Shown here piece by piece: positions 15,108 through 24,333 of a stretch of 38,129 nucleotides of DNA (the first letter of the stretch is position 1; the number at the start of each line of letters is the position of its first letter). This DNA is from Flavobacteriaceae bacterium. Its GTDB lineage: Bacteria > Bacteroidota > Bacteroidia > Flavobacteriales > Flavobacteriaceae. The position numbers were made by a program, and so were the translations under genes. The stretch is taken from NCBI GenBank assembly GCA_002862805.1, contig PKEA01000063.1:1-38129 (forward strand), in the 5' to 3' direction. A model generated the notes under the pieces. That model made no database searches, had not been told where the DNA came from, and worked only from the letters and a program-made list of their open reading frames with translations.

Positions 15108-16355
15108 ATGGATACAAATACTTTAGGAAAATACTCAACGTTCTATGCAGTAGGCTTAAGTTATAAAAAAGCTGATGCCGAAATGCGTGGAAAATTTAGT
15201 TTAGACGAAAATGCTAAAATAAATTTATTAAACCAAGCGAAAGAAGAAGGAATTGAAAGTTTATTAGTTACCTCAACATGTAATAGAACTGAAATTTATG
15301 GGTTTGCCCAACATCCTTTTCAACTGATAAAATTACTTTGTGAAAATAGCCAAGGAACTGTTGAAGATTTTCAAAAAGTAGCTTACGTACACAAAAACAA
15401 AGAAGCTTTAAACCATCTTTTTAGAGTTGGAACCGGATTGGATAGTCAAATTTTAGGTGATTTTGAAATCATTTCTCAAATTAAACAAGGATTTGTTGAA
15501 AGTAAAAAAATGGGGTTAACTAACTCTTATTTAGAGAGAATAATTAATGCTGTAATTCAAGCTAGTAAAAAAGTAAAAAATGAAACAGAAATAAGCTCTG
15601 GAGCAACTTCTGTATCATTTGCTTCTGTTCAATATATAATGAATAATGTTCCAGATATTGGAAATAAAAACATTTTACTTTTTGGAACTGGAAAAATAGG
15701 TAGAAACACATGTGAAAACCTTGTAAAACACACTAAAAACGAACACATAGTTCTTATTAACAGAACAAAAGAAAAAGCTGAAAAAATAGCAGGAAAATTT
15801 AATTTGATTGTAAAAGACTATGCTGATTTACAAATAGAAATTCAAAAAGCAGATGTTTTAGTAGTAGCAACTGGAGCTCAAAATCCAACAGTTGATGCTG
15901 AAATATTAAAGCTTAAAAAACCTTTATTAATTTTAGATTTATCTATTCCTAAAAACGTAAATGAAGACGTAAAAATCAACAAAGATGTTACGTTAGTTCA
16001 TTTAGATGATTTATCTCAAGTTACAGACGAAACAATTGAAAAAAGAAAAGAACATATTCCGGCAGCAGAACAAATAATTGAAGAACTTATTACAGAGTTT
16101 TTGAACTGGTCTAAAACAAGAAGATTCGCACCAACTATTCATTCGCTAAAAGAAAAATTATCTACAATTAAACAATCAGAATTAAATTACCAACGAAAAA
16201 AATTGGATAATTTTAATGAAGAACAAGCTGAAATAATTAGCAATAGAATCATTCAAAAAATAACAACCCATTTTGCAAATCATTTAAAAGACGACAACAC
16301 AATGGTAGATGAAAGTATTGAATGGATTGAAAAAGTTTTTCAGTTAAACAATTAA
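15108..16355 (+). CDS. hemA: Glutamyl-tRNA reductase
   Basis: This enzyme reduces glutamyl-tRNA(Glu) to glutamate-1-semialdehyde with NADPH, the first committed step of C5-pathway heme synthesis. With the start chosen here it has 415 residues. The catalytic cysteine is Cys58 in TSTCNRTEIY. The NADPH domain carries LLFGTGKIGRNT, and the dimerization domain is C-terminal. The open frame extends 15 codons upstream to an ATG at 15063, but that stretch overlaps a TAnnTTTG promoter element. The internal ATG at 15108 has an AAGGA seven bases before it, and MDTNTLGKYSTFYAVG is a normal family N-terminus. It begins the run hemA-hemC-ktrB-ktrA-hemD-hemE-hemF, with 10 bp to hemC. HemL, the partner that makes ALA, is not in the window. 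Confidence 0.95.
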   Translation: MDTNTLGKYSTFYAVGLSYKKADAEMRGKFSLDENAKINLLNQAKEEGIESLLVTSTCNRTEIYGFAQHPFQLIKLLCENSQGTVEDFQKVAYVHKNKEALNHLFRVGTGLDSQILGDFEIISQIKQGFVESKKMGLTNSYLERIINAVIQASKKVKNETEISSGATSVSFASVQYIMNNVPDIGNKNILLFGTGKIGRNTCENLVKHTKNEHIVLINRTKEKAEKIAGKFNLIVKDYADLQIEIQKADVLVVATGAQNPTVDAEILKLKKPLLILDLSIPKNVNEDVKINKDVTLVHLDDLSQVTDETIEKRKEHIPAAEQIIEELITEFLNWSKTRRFAPTIHSLKEKLSTIKQSELNYQRKKLDNFNEEQAEIISNRIIQKITTHFANHLKDDNTMVDESIEWIEKVFQLNN

Positions 16356-16365
16356 ACTACTTCTT

Positions 16366-17286
16366 TTGAAAAAAACAATACGTATTGGAACAAGAGATAG
16401 TGAACTAGCACTATGGCAAGCTCACACTGTTCAAAAAAAACTTAATGACTTAGGCTACTTAACAGAAATAGTTGCTGTAAAGTCAACAGGAGATTTGATA
16501 TTAGACAAACCTTTATATGAATTAGGCATCACAGGAATTTTTACTAAGACTTTAGACATAGCAATGCTAAAAGGTGAAGTAGATATTGCTGTACATTCAA
16601 TGAAAGATGTCCCAACTTCATTGCCAATTGGAATTGTTCAAGCAGCGGTATTAGAAAGAGCCAATACATTAGACATTTTAATTCATAAAGGGAATTTAGA
16701 TTTTTTAAATTCAGAAGCAACAATTGCCTCTGGGAGTTTAAGAAGAAAAGCACAATGGTTAAGCAAATATCCAACACATAAAGTAGAGGATTTACGTGGA
16801 AATGTGAATACTAGAATGCAAAAATTGAAAGATAATAACTGGAATGGCGCTATTTTTGCAGCCGCTGGCTTAGAAAGAATTAATTTAAAACCAAGTGAAT
16901 TTTTAGACCTAACCTGGATGGTTCCTGCTCCTGCTCAAGGTGCAATGGTTGTTGTTGCAATGGAAAACGACGATTTTACAAGAGATGCTCTTGCTAAATT
17001 AAATAACAAGGACACTGAAATTTGTACTTATATCGAACGTCAATTTCTTAAAACTTTAGAAGGAGGTTGTACTGCTCCAATTGGTGCTTTAGCAACTATA
17101 AATGAAAAACAAATAAATTTTGAAGGCGTTTTGTTTTCTTTAGACGGAAAACAAAAGTTTACCATTAAAAAAAGTTGTAATTTTGATTCTTACATTGATT
17201 TTGGGCAAAATTGCGCAAAGGAAATATTACAAAACGGAGGAAAGCCATTAATGGAAGAACTTCGCAAACAACTAAAGGTGAAATAA
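16366..17286 (+). CDS. hemC: Hydroxymethylbilane synthase (porphobilinogen deaminase)
   Basis: This 306-residue enzyme joins four porphobilinogen units into hydroxymethylbilane. The catalytic aspartate is Asp81 in HSMKDVPT. The cysteine that carries the dipyrromethane cofactor is Cys235 in LEGGCTAPIGA. RIGTRDSELALWQA at the N-terminus and SGSLRRKAQW are also typical. The start codon is TTG (16366-16368); no in-frame ATG would keep the conserved N-terminal strand, so TTG is the likely true start. It lies 10 bp after hemA, and the K+ transporter gene ktrB follows 11 bp after its stop. The next heme gene, hemD, comes only after both ktr genes. Confidence 0.96.
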   Translation: MKKTIRIGTRDSELALWQAHTVQKKLNDLGYLTEIVAVKSTGDLILDKPLYELGITGIFTKTLDIAMLKGEVDIAVHSMKDVPTSLPIGIVQAAVLERANTLDILIHKGNLDFLNSEATIASGSLRRKAQWLSKYPTHKVEDLRGNVNTRMQKLKDNNWNGAIFAAAGLERINLKPSEFLDLTWMVPAPAQGAMVVVAMENDDFTRDALAKLNNKDTEICTYIERQFLKTLEGGCTAPIGALATINEKQINFEGVLFSLDGKQKFTIKKSCNFDSYIDFGQNCAKEILQNGGKPLMEELRKQLKVK

Positions 17287-17297
17287 GCGCTTCAAAA

Positions 17298-19040
17298 ATG
17301 GAAAAAGAATCCTTAATCAATTACTTATACCGTTTTTTCGACATCATTGTCTTATTATTTATAGTATTTGACTTTGGATATGATTTTGAAGAAAACTATA
17401 ATTCTCCTCACGTAATAGGACTTCTAACACTTTCTATTGGTTTACTTGCTTTTAATGCTTTTAAGTTTTTTACTTACAAATATGAAAGCAATAAAAAAGT
17501 AGTTTTAGTTAACTTCATTATTTTAACAGTTATGATAGTGCTATCTACTTTCATAGCAATTATAAACAAAGACTTTAGTTGGAGTTATATTCTTCAAAAA
17601 ATAAAACCTATATTAGAAGGAGGTTTAATCATTTACTTTTTATTGAGGTTAATGATATTAGTACGTCATATTTATGACATTTACTTTAACCCAGCTATTG
17701 TATTTGTAGGTAGTTTTATGATTTTAGCGCTTTCCGGAGCTTTTTTATTAATGATGCCAAGTGCAACTTCAAACGGTATTTCTTTTACAAATGCAATATT
17801 TACTGCAACAAGCGCTGTTTGTGTTACAGGGCTTGCGGTTGTAGACACCGCAAAAGACTTTACTTTAATAGGGCAATCCATAATACTTGTATTGATTCAA
17901 TTAGGAGGAATAGGAATATTAACATTTACATCGTTCTTTGCCTTTTTTTTTAGAGGTGGATCAACTTTTAAAGAAGGGTTAAATACAAAAGATTTTATTG
18001 CTCAAGAAGGGTTAAAGGATGTATTTAGAGCAGCTCTTAATGTGGTAATATTTACAATTGGAGTTGAAATTGTTGGAGCTATTTTTATTTACTCATCAAT
18101 ATTAGACAATCCAAACATTGATAATCAGTTTTTCTTTTCTATTTTTCATTCTATTTCTGCATTTTGCAATGCGGGGTTTTCCATTTTACCAAATGGTTTA
18201 TACGATGAAAGCATACGATTTCATTACTATTTTCAATGGATCATAATGATACTTGTTATTTTTGGAGGACTTGGTCACAACATTGTTTTCAACTTTTACC
18301 AATATTTAAAAACATATATTATAGAATTGTTTGACAAAAAAATAATTCATAAACAAGTACCTATAATTACTTTAAACACTAAGATTGTAATATACACAAC
18401 TATAATTTTATTATTTGCAGGTTGGATATTTTTATTTGTTTCAGAATACAACAATACAATGTTAGAGCACAATACAGTGTTTGGAAAAATAACAAATGCA
18501 GCATTTAATTCTGTAACACCGAGAACAGCAGGGTTTAACACTGTAGACTATACTAAATTTACTGTTCCTTCATTATTATTTATAATATTTTTAATGTGGA
18601 TTGGAGCATCTCCCGCATCAACAGGAGGTGGAATAAAAACAAGCACGTTTGCGCTGGCAACTTTAAATATTTTTGCAGTTGCAAAAGGAAAAAACAGAAT
18701 ACAATTTAGAGGAAGAAGAGTTTCTATAGAATCTACATCAAGAGCTTTTGCCATTTTATGCATTTCATTAATTGTAATAGGAATAGCAATTATGGCTTTA
18801 TTAATACTAGAACCAGAAGGAACACCTTTATTAACTGTTGCATTTGAATGTTTTTCTGCATTTAGTACAGTTGGATTAAGTTTAAACTACACACCAACTC
18901 TATCTGAACCAAGTAAATATGTAATTATAGCAACGATGTTTATTGGAAGAATAGGAATGCTCAATTTAATGATTGGTTTATTACGTCAAATGAACCACCA
19001 GTTTTATGAATACCCAAAAGAGAATATATTAATTAACTAA
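17298..19040 (+). CDS. ktrB: TrkH/KtrB family K+ uptake channel subunit with N-terminal extension
   Basis: This 580-residue membrane protein is the ion-conducting subunit of a Trk/Ktr K+ uptake system. The four selectivity-filter loops are visible: VCVTGL (174-179), FCNAGFS, RTAGFN and FSTVGLS, each with the key glycine. The core starts near residue 132. Before it lies an unusual block with four hydrophobic helices (about 13-28, 39-58, 68-89 and 108-130), making the protein about 130 residues longer than Bacillus KtrB. Arg117 and Arg123 lie in the fourth helix. An upstream in-frame ATG at 17211 would overlap hemC by 76 bp and add a very basic tail, so the ATG at 17298, 11 bp after hemC, is preferred. 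It is followed by ktrA after 10 bp. Confidence 0.92.
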   Translation: MEKESLINYLYRFFDIIVLLFIVFDFGYDFEENYNSPHVIGLLTLSIGLLAFNAFKFFTYKYESNKKVVLVNFIILTVMIVLSTFIAIINKDFSWSYILQKIKPILEGGLIIYFLLRLMILVRHIYDIYFNPAIVFVGSFMILALSGAFLLMMPSATSNGISFTNAIFTATSAVCVTGLAVVDTAKDFTLIGQSIILVLIQLGGIGILTFTSFFAFFFRGGSTFKEGLNTKDFIAQEGLKDVFRAALNVVIFTIGVEIVGAIFIYSSILDNPNIDNQFFFSIFHSISAFCNAGFSILPNGLYDESIRFHYYFQWIIMILVIFGGLGHNIVFNFYQYLKTYIIELFDKKIIHKQVPIITLNTKIVIYTTIILLFAGWIFLFVSEYNNTMLEHNTVFGKITNAAFNSVTPRTAGFNTVDYTKFTVPSLLFIIFLMWIGASPASTGGGIKTSTFALATLNIFAVAKGKNRIQFRGRRVSIESTSRAFAILCISLIVIGIAIMALLILEPEGTPLLTVAFECFSAFSTVGLSLNYTPTLSEPSKYVIIATMFIGRIGMLNLMIGLLRQMNHQFYEYPKENILIN

Positions 19041-19050
19041 TGTTAATACT

Positions 19051-19770
19051 ATGAAAATTATAGTTTTTGGTTTAGGAAATTTCGGAATGTCATTATCGCT
19101 AAGTTTAACTGAAACGGGAAATGAAGTAATAGGAATAGACAAACAAATGGACAAAGTGAATCTTGTAAAAGATAAAATTTCTCATGCAATTTGTATGGAT
19201 TCAACAAATGAATTAGCATATGAAGCTGTTCCATTAAAAGATGCAGATAAAGTAGTTGTTGCAATTGGAGAAAGTGAAGGGGCTGCAATTATTACAACGG
19301 CAATTATTAAAAAATTATCTAATGTAAAAATCATAAGTAGAGCACTATCTCCCATTCATGATACGGTACTTGAAGCAATGGGTATTCATAGTATCATTCA
19401 TCCAGAACAAGAAAGCGCAGATAGGCTAACAAAACAAATTAACTTTAAATCTACTTTAGAAAATTATCAATTAGATGATAATTACACCATTTCTGAAGTA
19501 AAAGCAAGGAAAGAATTTATAGGCAAAACACTTGAAGAGTTAGACTCAATCGACAAATATCGATTAACCCTTGTAACCATTATTAGGAAAAAAGAAAAAA
19601 GGAATTTAATTGGTAAAAAAAATACAATAAAAGAATCTATCGGTAGGCCATCACCAGAAACAGTAATAGAAGAATGCGATATTTTAGTGGTTTATGGAAA
19701 CAATAAAGACATTGAAAAATACTGTTTAGGACAAGAAGAATACGACATTACCAACAAAAACAGTAATTAA
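19051..19770 (+). CDS. ktrA: TrkA/KtrA family K+ channel regulatory subunit (RCK)
   Basis: This 239-residue cytoplasmic protein is the gating ring subunit of the KtrAB-type system. The RCK_N Rossmann domain has GLGNFG at 7-12 and an acidic residue (Asp30) at the end of strand 2, consistent with binding ATP/ADP or NAD(H). An RCK_C domain covers about 141-228. It has one RCK unit, as in KtrA, rather than the two of Escherichia coli TrkA. It is 10 bp downstream of ktrB, and its stop shares a base with the start of hemD (TAATG), so K+ uptake and heme genes share a transcript and probably coupled translation. The partner is surely the adjacent KtrB. Confidence 0.93.
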   Translation: MKIIVFGLGNFGMSLSLSLTETGNEVIGIDKQMDKVNLVKDKISHAICMDSTNELAYEAVPLKDADKVVVAIGESEGAAIITTAIIKKLSNVKIISRALSPIHDTVLEAMGIHSIIHPEQESADRLTKQINFKSTLENYQLDDNYTISEVKARKEFIGKTLEELDSIDKYRLTLVTIIRKKEKRNLIGKKNTIKESIGRPSPETVIEECDILVVYGNNKDIEKYCLGQEEYDITNKNSN

Positions 19771-20441
19771 TGAATTCTATTTTATCTACAAAAAAACTCT
19801 CAGAAAATCAAAAACAAATATTGATTAATCATTCATTTGCATTAACTGAAGAGAGCTTTATAGAAACTAAAATAAAAGAATTTAAACTAGAGAACATCAA
19901 CCAAAATTTGATTTTTACCAGTCAAAATGCCGTATTAAGTCTTTTAAAAAATTCAAAATGGGAATCTTTAAAAAGTAAACCTGTTTTTTGTGTGGGTTTA
20001 AAAACCAAAGATTTACTAACGGAAAATGGATTTAATGTCATTGCATTTACAGGTTATGCAGCTGATTTAGCCGAAATTATTTCTCTAATTTATGCTAAAG
20101 AAACCTACACTTTCTTTAACGGAAATTTACGCAGAGATATTTTGCCAAATTCACTAAAAGAAAATAAAATAACATTCAACGAAATTGAAGTGTATGAAAC
20201 CAATTTAACTTCAAAGAAAATAAAAACAAAAAACGATGGAATATTATTTTTTAGCCCATCGGCAGTAGAAAGTTATTTGAAATTAAACACAATAAAAGAC
20301 GAAATATGCTTTTGTATTGGCGAATCTACATCAGAAGCATTAGAAAACAAGAATATAACAAATATTATAATTGCAGAAAGACCAACTGTCGAAGATGTAA
20401 TTAACGACGTAGTAGAACATTATACACAAGAAAATGATTAA
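19770..20441 (+). CDS. hemD: Uroporphyrinogen-III synthase
   Basis: This 223-residue protein fits HemD, which cyclises hydroxymethylbilane with inversion of ring D to give uroporphyrinogen III. HemD sequences diverge strongly. The call rests on the two-domain alpha/beta pattern with [13 protein letters not shown] and [18 protein letters not shown] in the first part, [13 protein letters not shown] and [15 protein letters not shown] in the second, the normal length, and its position between hemC and hemE. Its ATG shares one base with the ktrA stop and its 3' end overlaps hemE by 8 bp. No catalytic residue is fixed in this family. Confidence comes mostly from motif style and operon context. Confidence 0.9.
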   Translation: MNSILSTKKLSENQKQILINHSFALTEESFIETKIKEFKLENINQNLIFTSQNAVLSLLKNSKWESLKSKPVFCVGLKTKDLLTENGFNVIAFTGYAADLAEIISLIYAKETYTFFNGNLRRDILPNSLKENKITFNEIEVYETNLTSKKIKTKNDGILFFSPSAVESYLKLNTIKDEICFCIGESTSEALENKNITNIIIAERPTVEDVINDVVEHYTQEND

Positions 20442-21462
20442 AAACGACTTATTTTTAAGAGCATTAAATAACGAAACTGTAGAACGCCCACCAGTTTGGA
20501 TGATGCGTCAAGCGGGAAGATATTTGCCAGAATTTATGGCAATTAAAGAAAAATATGATTTTTTCACACGTTGTAAAACACCAGAATTAGCTTCTGAAAT
20601 TACAGTACAACCTATTCGAATTGTAAAACCAGATGCTGCCATTTTATTTTCAGATATCTTAGTAATTCCTCAAGCAATGGGAATTCATGTAGAGTTAGAA
20701 GATGGAATTGGACCTGTTTTACCAAATCCTATTCGCAAAGCTTCAGATGTTGATAATGTTTTCATCCCAGATATCAATGAAACATTAGGTTATGTTATGG
20801 ATGCAATTGACATGACTAGAGAAAAACTAAATAATGAAGTTCCGTTAATTGGTTTCGCAGGTTCGCCATGGACCATTTTTTGTTATGCAGTAGAAGGAAA
20901 AGGTTCTAAAAGTTTTGATAAAGCAAAAGGGTTCTGTTTTACTAACCCTGTTGCGGCACATAATTTATTACAAAAAATTACAGATACAACTATTTTATAC
21001 TTAAAAGAAAAAGTAAAACACGGTGTAAACGCGGTACAAATTTTTGACTCTTGGGGAGGAATGTTGTCTCCAACAGATTATACAGAATTTTCATGGAATT
21101 ACATGAACCAAATTGTGGAAGCTTTAGCACCAGAAACTAAAGTTATTGTATTTGGAAAAGGATGTTGGTTTGCATTAAACGATATGGCAAAATCAAAAGC
21201 GTCTGCAATTGGAGTAGATTGGACTGTTTCTCCAAAAAATGCACGTTATTTAACTGGCGGAAAGAAAACCTTACAAGGAAATTTCGACCCTTCACGTTTA
21301 TTATCTCCAATTCCTGTAATTAAGAAAATGGTACACGAAATGATTGACGAATTTGGCCCAGACAACTACATCGTTAACCTTGGCCATGGAATTTTACCAA
21401 ACATTCCTGTAGACCACGCAAAAGCATTTGTAGAAGCAGTTAAAGAGTATAAAAGAAAGTAG
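20434..21462 (+). CDS. hemE: Uroporphyrinogen decarboxylase
   Basis: This 342-residue enzyme removes four acetate carboxyls from uroporphyrinogen III to give coproporphyrinogen III. The signature [17 protein letters not shown] carries Arg25 and Arg29. The catalytic aspartate is Asp74 in [25 protein letters not shown] and [10 protein letters not shown] are the other conserved blocks. Length is standard. The first 8 bp overlap hemD, and hemF follows after 41 bp, the loosest junction in this operon. Nothing unusual is visible. Confidence 0.97.
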   Translation: MIKNDLFLRALNNETVERPPVWMMRQAGRYLPEFMAIKEKYDFFTRCKTPELASEITVQPIRIVKPDAAILFSDILVIPQAMGIHVELEDGIGPVLPNPIRKASDVDNVFIPDINETLGYVMDAIDMTREKLNNEVPLIGFAGSPWTIFCYAVEGKGSKSFDKAKGFCFTNPVAAHNLLQKITDTTILYLKEKVKHGVNAVQIFDSWGGMLSPTDYTEFSWNYMNQIVEALAPETKVIVFGKGCWFALNDMAKSKASAIGVDWTVSPKNARYLTGGKKTLQGNFDPSRLLSPIPVIKKMVHEMIDEFGPDNYIVNLGHGILPNIPVDHAKAFVEAVKEYKRK

Positions 21463-21503
21463 TTGAGTTGACAGTTAAAAGCTGTTTGCTAAAAGCTTAA
21501 AAA

Positions 21504-22406
21504 ATGAAAAATAAATTTTACGCATATATTCAACAATTACAAGATCAAATTTGCAAAGGTCTTGAAGATATTGATGGAAAAGGTTTCTTTAAAGAAGATT
21601 TATGGAAACGTCCAGAAGGTGGTGGTGGAAGAACACGCGTAATTGCAAACGGAAAGGTTTTTGAAAAAGGCGGGGTAAATATTTCTGCTGTTCACGGAAA
21701 GTTGCCTGATTCTATGCAAAAACTTTTTAATGTTGGAGAAGCTGATTTTTTCGCTTGCGGATTAAGTTTAGTAATTCATCCTAAAAGCCCAATGGTTCCA
21801 ACGGTTCATGCCAATTGGAGATATTTTGAAATGTATGACGAAAATGGAAAAATAATCAATCAATGGTTTGGAGGCGGACAAGATTTAACGCCTTATTACT
21901 TGTTTGAAGAAGACGCAAAACATTTTCATGAAACCTGTAAAACAGCTTGCGACAAACATAATCCTGAGTTTTATCGGAATTATAAAAAGAAATGCGATGA
22001 ATACTTTTGGAATGCACACCGAAATGAAGCTCGTGGAATTGGTGGTTTATTCTTTGATTATTGCAAAGAAACAGATGAAATGAAAATGGAAGATTGGTTC
22101 AACTTTGTAACTGAAGTTGGAAATAGTTTTCTAGAAGCTTATGTACCAATTGTTGCAAAAAGAAAAGATTTACCTTTTTCTCCAGAACAAAAAAAGTGGC
22201 AAGAAATTCGTCGAGGTCGTTACGTAGAATTTAATTTAGTTCACGACAAAGGAACTCTATTTGGACTTAAAACCAACGGTAGAATCGAAAGTATATTAAT
22301 GAGTTTGCCACCACATGTTCAATGGGTTTATGATCATCATCCTGAAGAAGGAAGTGCCGAAGAAAAATTAATCAAAATATTAGAAAACCCTATTGATTGG
22401 GTTTAA
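21504..22406 (+). CDS. hemF: Oxygen-dependent coproporphyrinogen III oxidase
   Basis: This 300-residue enzyme uses O2 to decarboxylate two propionates of coproporphyrinogen III, giving protoporphyrinogen IX. Conserved blocks are PTVHANWRYFE (99-109), GGGQDLTPYY (123-132), RGIGGLFFDY and RRGRYVEFNLVHDKGT (236-251). It is the aerobic type, with none of the radical-SAM CxxxCxxC of HemN, so heme synthesis by this route requires oxygen. It ends the plus-strand heme operon, and a terminator shared with the convergent gene follows at 22413-22449. The 41-bp spacer from hemE has no clear promoter. Confidence 0.97.
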   Translation: MKNKFYAYIQQLQDQICKGLEDIDGKGFFKEDLWKRPEGGGGRTRVIANGKVFEKGGVNISAVHGKLPDSMQKLFNVGEADFFACGLSLVIHPKSPMVPTVHANWRYFEMYDENGKIINQWFGGGQDLTPYYLFEEDAKHFHETCKTACDKHNPEFYRNYKKKCDEYFWNAHRNEARGIGGLFFDYCKETDEMKMEDWFNFVTEVGNSFLEAYVPIVAKRKDLPFSPEQKKWQEIRRGRYVEFNLVHDKGTLFGLKTNGRIESILMSLPPHVQWVYDHHPEEGSAEEKLIKILENPIDWV

Positions 22407-22412
22407 AAATAG

Positions 22413-22449
22413 AAAAGCAGTAATTAATTCTAAATTACTGCTTTTTCAT
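22413..22449. terminator. Bidirectional terminator after hemF
   Basis: A perfect 13-bp stem, AAAAGCAGTAATT (22413-22425) and AATTACTGCTTTT (22433-22445), encloses a 7-nt loop. A and T runs flank it, so it can serve hemF and the convergent gene ending at 22468. Confidence 0.8.
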
Positions 22450-22467
22450 TTTATATAATTATTAAAA

Positions 22468-24330
22468 TTAATCTAAATATTCAATCAAATCTAATGTTTG
22501 TAAAATGATATTTTTATCAGACGTATTCGAATTTAAATTCATTTCAAATTTCATTTTGTTGTGCTTTAATGATTTTGATGATTTAAAATCAAAAGAATTA
22601 AATTGCTTTTTAAACTCTAACATTGCTTTTTTCTCTTTTTCTGAGGTTATTTCATCTGAAAAAAGATCAATTAACTGACCTATAAATAAATTACCATGTA
22701 AATAATTTTTCTTTAAATTTTTCTTTACACTTTTTGAAAAATCAGAAGTTTTACCCTTATTTAAATAATCAATTCCATTTGTAACGACAATTACATCTTT
22801 ATCTTTAATAATTTTTAAATTTCCAACAGGAGTAGATTCTGTAATTTCAAAATAATCATTATTTTCAATTAAGTATCCTTTTCTAATTCCTAGTTTTAAT
22901 AACTTATCTCCTAGTGTAGGATGTGTTGAAGTAAATATAAATGTAAAAACAGGTCTAGATTTGTTTACCACTTTCTCTTCAATTACTTCATCATAATTTT
23001 CATCATAACTATAAGTTGTAACTGTATCTTCATACTTCTCTATATTGTGTAAAAACATACTAAAATCACCATCATAAATAGTAGAAATAGCATCTTCATC
23101 AATAATAGTAGTCATTAAATCTATCATTAAACCCTTATCTTCACTTTCTAGCGGAATACTCGATAGCATTTGCTCAGAAATTTCTGGATATTTATTTAAA
23201 ATTTCTTTAGTATTTACATGATAAGACATATAACCTAATGGAGTATTTTTAGGAAAATAATTAAAAACATTCTTGTTGATTTTTCTGTCAACAACTTTAT
23301 TCATAATGTTTGCTAAAGGAGTTGAATACTCAATAGTTTGTTCTAAGCGAGCTTTGTCATTTTCAAAATAAAAATCAGCATTTAATCCTTTTACAGCATG
23401 TTCAACAGGTTTTTGTTCTATTAATGTATTATTTAAACGCGCTACCGATTTAAAAAAATATGATAATGAATTTAAATTTGAAAAAGTTGAACCATAGTTT
23501 AACCAACATGAAATATCAGCTTTTACATTAATTTTATTAGATGTAGGAAACTTAAAACCATCTTTAAATAATAAATCAATATTATATTCTTGTTGAATAT
23601 TTTTTTTAAGATCTGTAAGTTGTTTTTCTTTAGCGTATTCTGTTTTTAAATTCTCAAAATAATCAAAATCAACCTCTTCACTCTCTTCTTCTGTTGCTTC
23701 AACAACATACTCTTCTTCATAATATTCTGACTCAGAAACTGGTGGTGGTGGCGGTAACTTTTCTATAATAAGTTCTGATTCTTCCTCATTATAAACATAA
23801 TCTTCCGTATAATCATTATTATAACTTTCGTTATAAGCATAGTCTTGAGTAATTGTTTCATCTTTAATAGACAAAATTTCATAAATTACTAAATTTTCTC
23901 CATTCCAAGCTAGAGAATAATTTGAATGAGTCGACTTATAACTTGAGTAATTTTCGAATCTTTTAATACTTTCTTTTAAAGAATCAATTTCAATAAAATT
24001 ATTTTGTTTCTCAATATTTTCATTAATATATTCTTCTAATTTAACTGTAGAAGTTAATGGAAGTGTAATTTGATAATATGAAATACTATCTGTAAAATTT
24101 CCATGAATAACCATTTTTTTAGAATCATCTATAAACGAAGTAAAATCACTTAGTTTAAGTTTTGAACTTTCTTTATTGAACTCTTTAAATGCTTTGTGCG
24201 AAAACAATTCATCAAGGGAAACTTTACTCGAAAATCGATCGGCATTAAATTGAATAAAATAATCATGCTTGTCTTGAGCAATTGCTAAAAACGGAATTAA
24301 AACGGCTAATAAGTAAAAAAACTTCTTCAT
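22468..24330 (-). CDS. Exported protein of unknown function with acidic Pro/Tyr-rich segment
   Basis: I cannot assign this 620-residue protein with confidence. A signal peptide is clear (MKKFFYLLAVLIPFLAIAQ). The mature N-terminal part (20-150) is a mixed alpha/beta domain. Residues 155-228 are strongly acidic and tyrosine-rich, with a PPPPP run at 193-197, and look disordered. A second folded part (about 245-610) contains FDSF/FTSTHPTLGDKLLKLGI-type blocks that hint at a DUF4836-like protein; this is a weak impression only. The gene is 3 bp downstream of a lipoprotein gene on the same strand, so the two probably act together at the envelope. They lie between hemF and hemB without sharing their strand. 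Confidence 0.78.
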   Translation of the reverse strand: MKKFFYLLAVLIPFLAIAQDKHDYFIQFNADRFSSKVSLDELFSHKAFKEFNKESSKLKLSDFTSFIDDSKKMVIHGNFTDSISYYQITLPLTSTVKLEEYINENIEKQNNFIEIDSLKESIKRFENYSSYKSTHSNYSLAWNGENLVIYEILSIKDETITQDYAYNESYNNDYTEDYVYNEEESELIIEKLPPPPPVSESEYYEEEYVVEATEEESEEVDFDYFENLKTEYAKEKQLTDLKKNIQQEYNIDLLFKDGFKFPTSNKINVKADISCWLNYGSTFSNLNSLSYFFKSVARLNNTLIEQKPVEHAVKGLNADFYFENDKARLEQTIEYSTPLANIMNKVVDRKINKNVFNYFPKNTPLGYMSYHVNTKEILNKYPEISEQMLSSIPLESEDKGLMIDLMTTIIDEDAISTIYDGDFSMFLHNIEKYEDTVTTYSYDENYDEVIEEKVVNKSRPVFTFIFTSTHPTLGDKLLKLGIRKGYLIENNDYFEITESTPVGNLKIIKDKDVIVVTNGIDYLNKGKTSDFSKSVKKNLKKNYLHGNLFIGQLIDLFSDEITSEKEKKAMLEFKKQFNSFDFKSSKSLKHNKMKFEMNLNSNTSDKNIILQTLDLIEYLD

Positions 24331-24333
24331 AAA

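Noticed and set aside
17211..17297. Upstream extension of ktrB by 29 residues
   Set aside because: It overlaps hemC by 76 bp and gives a highly basic non-family N-terminus; the ATG at 17298 lies 11 bp after the hemC stop.
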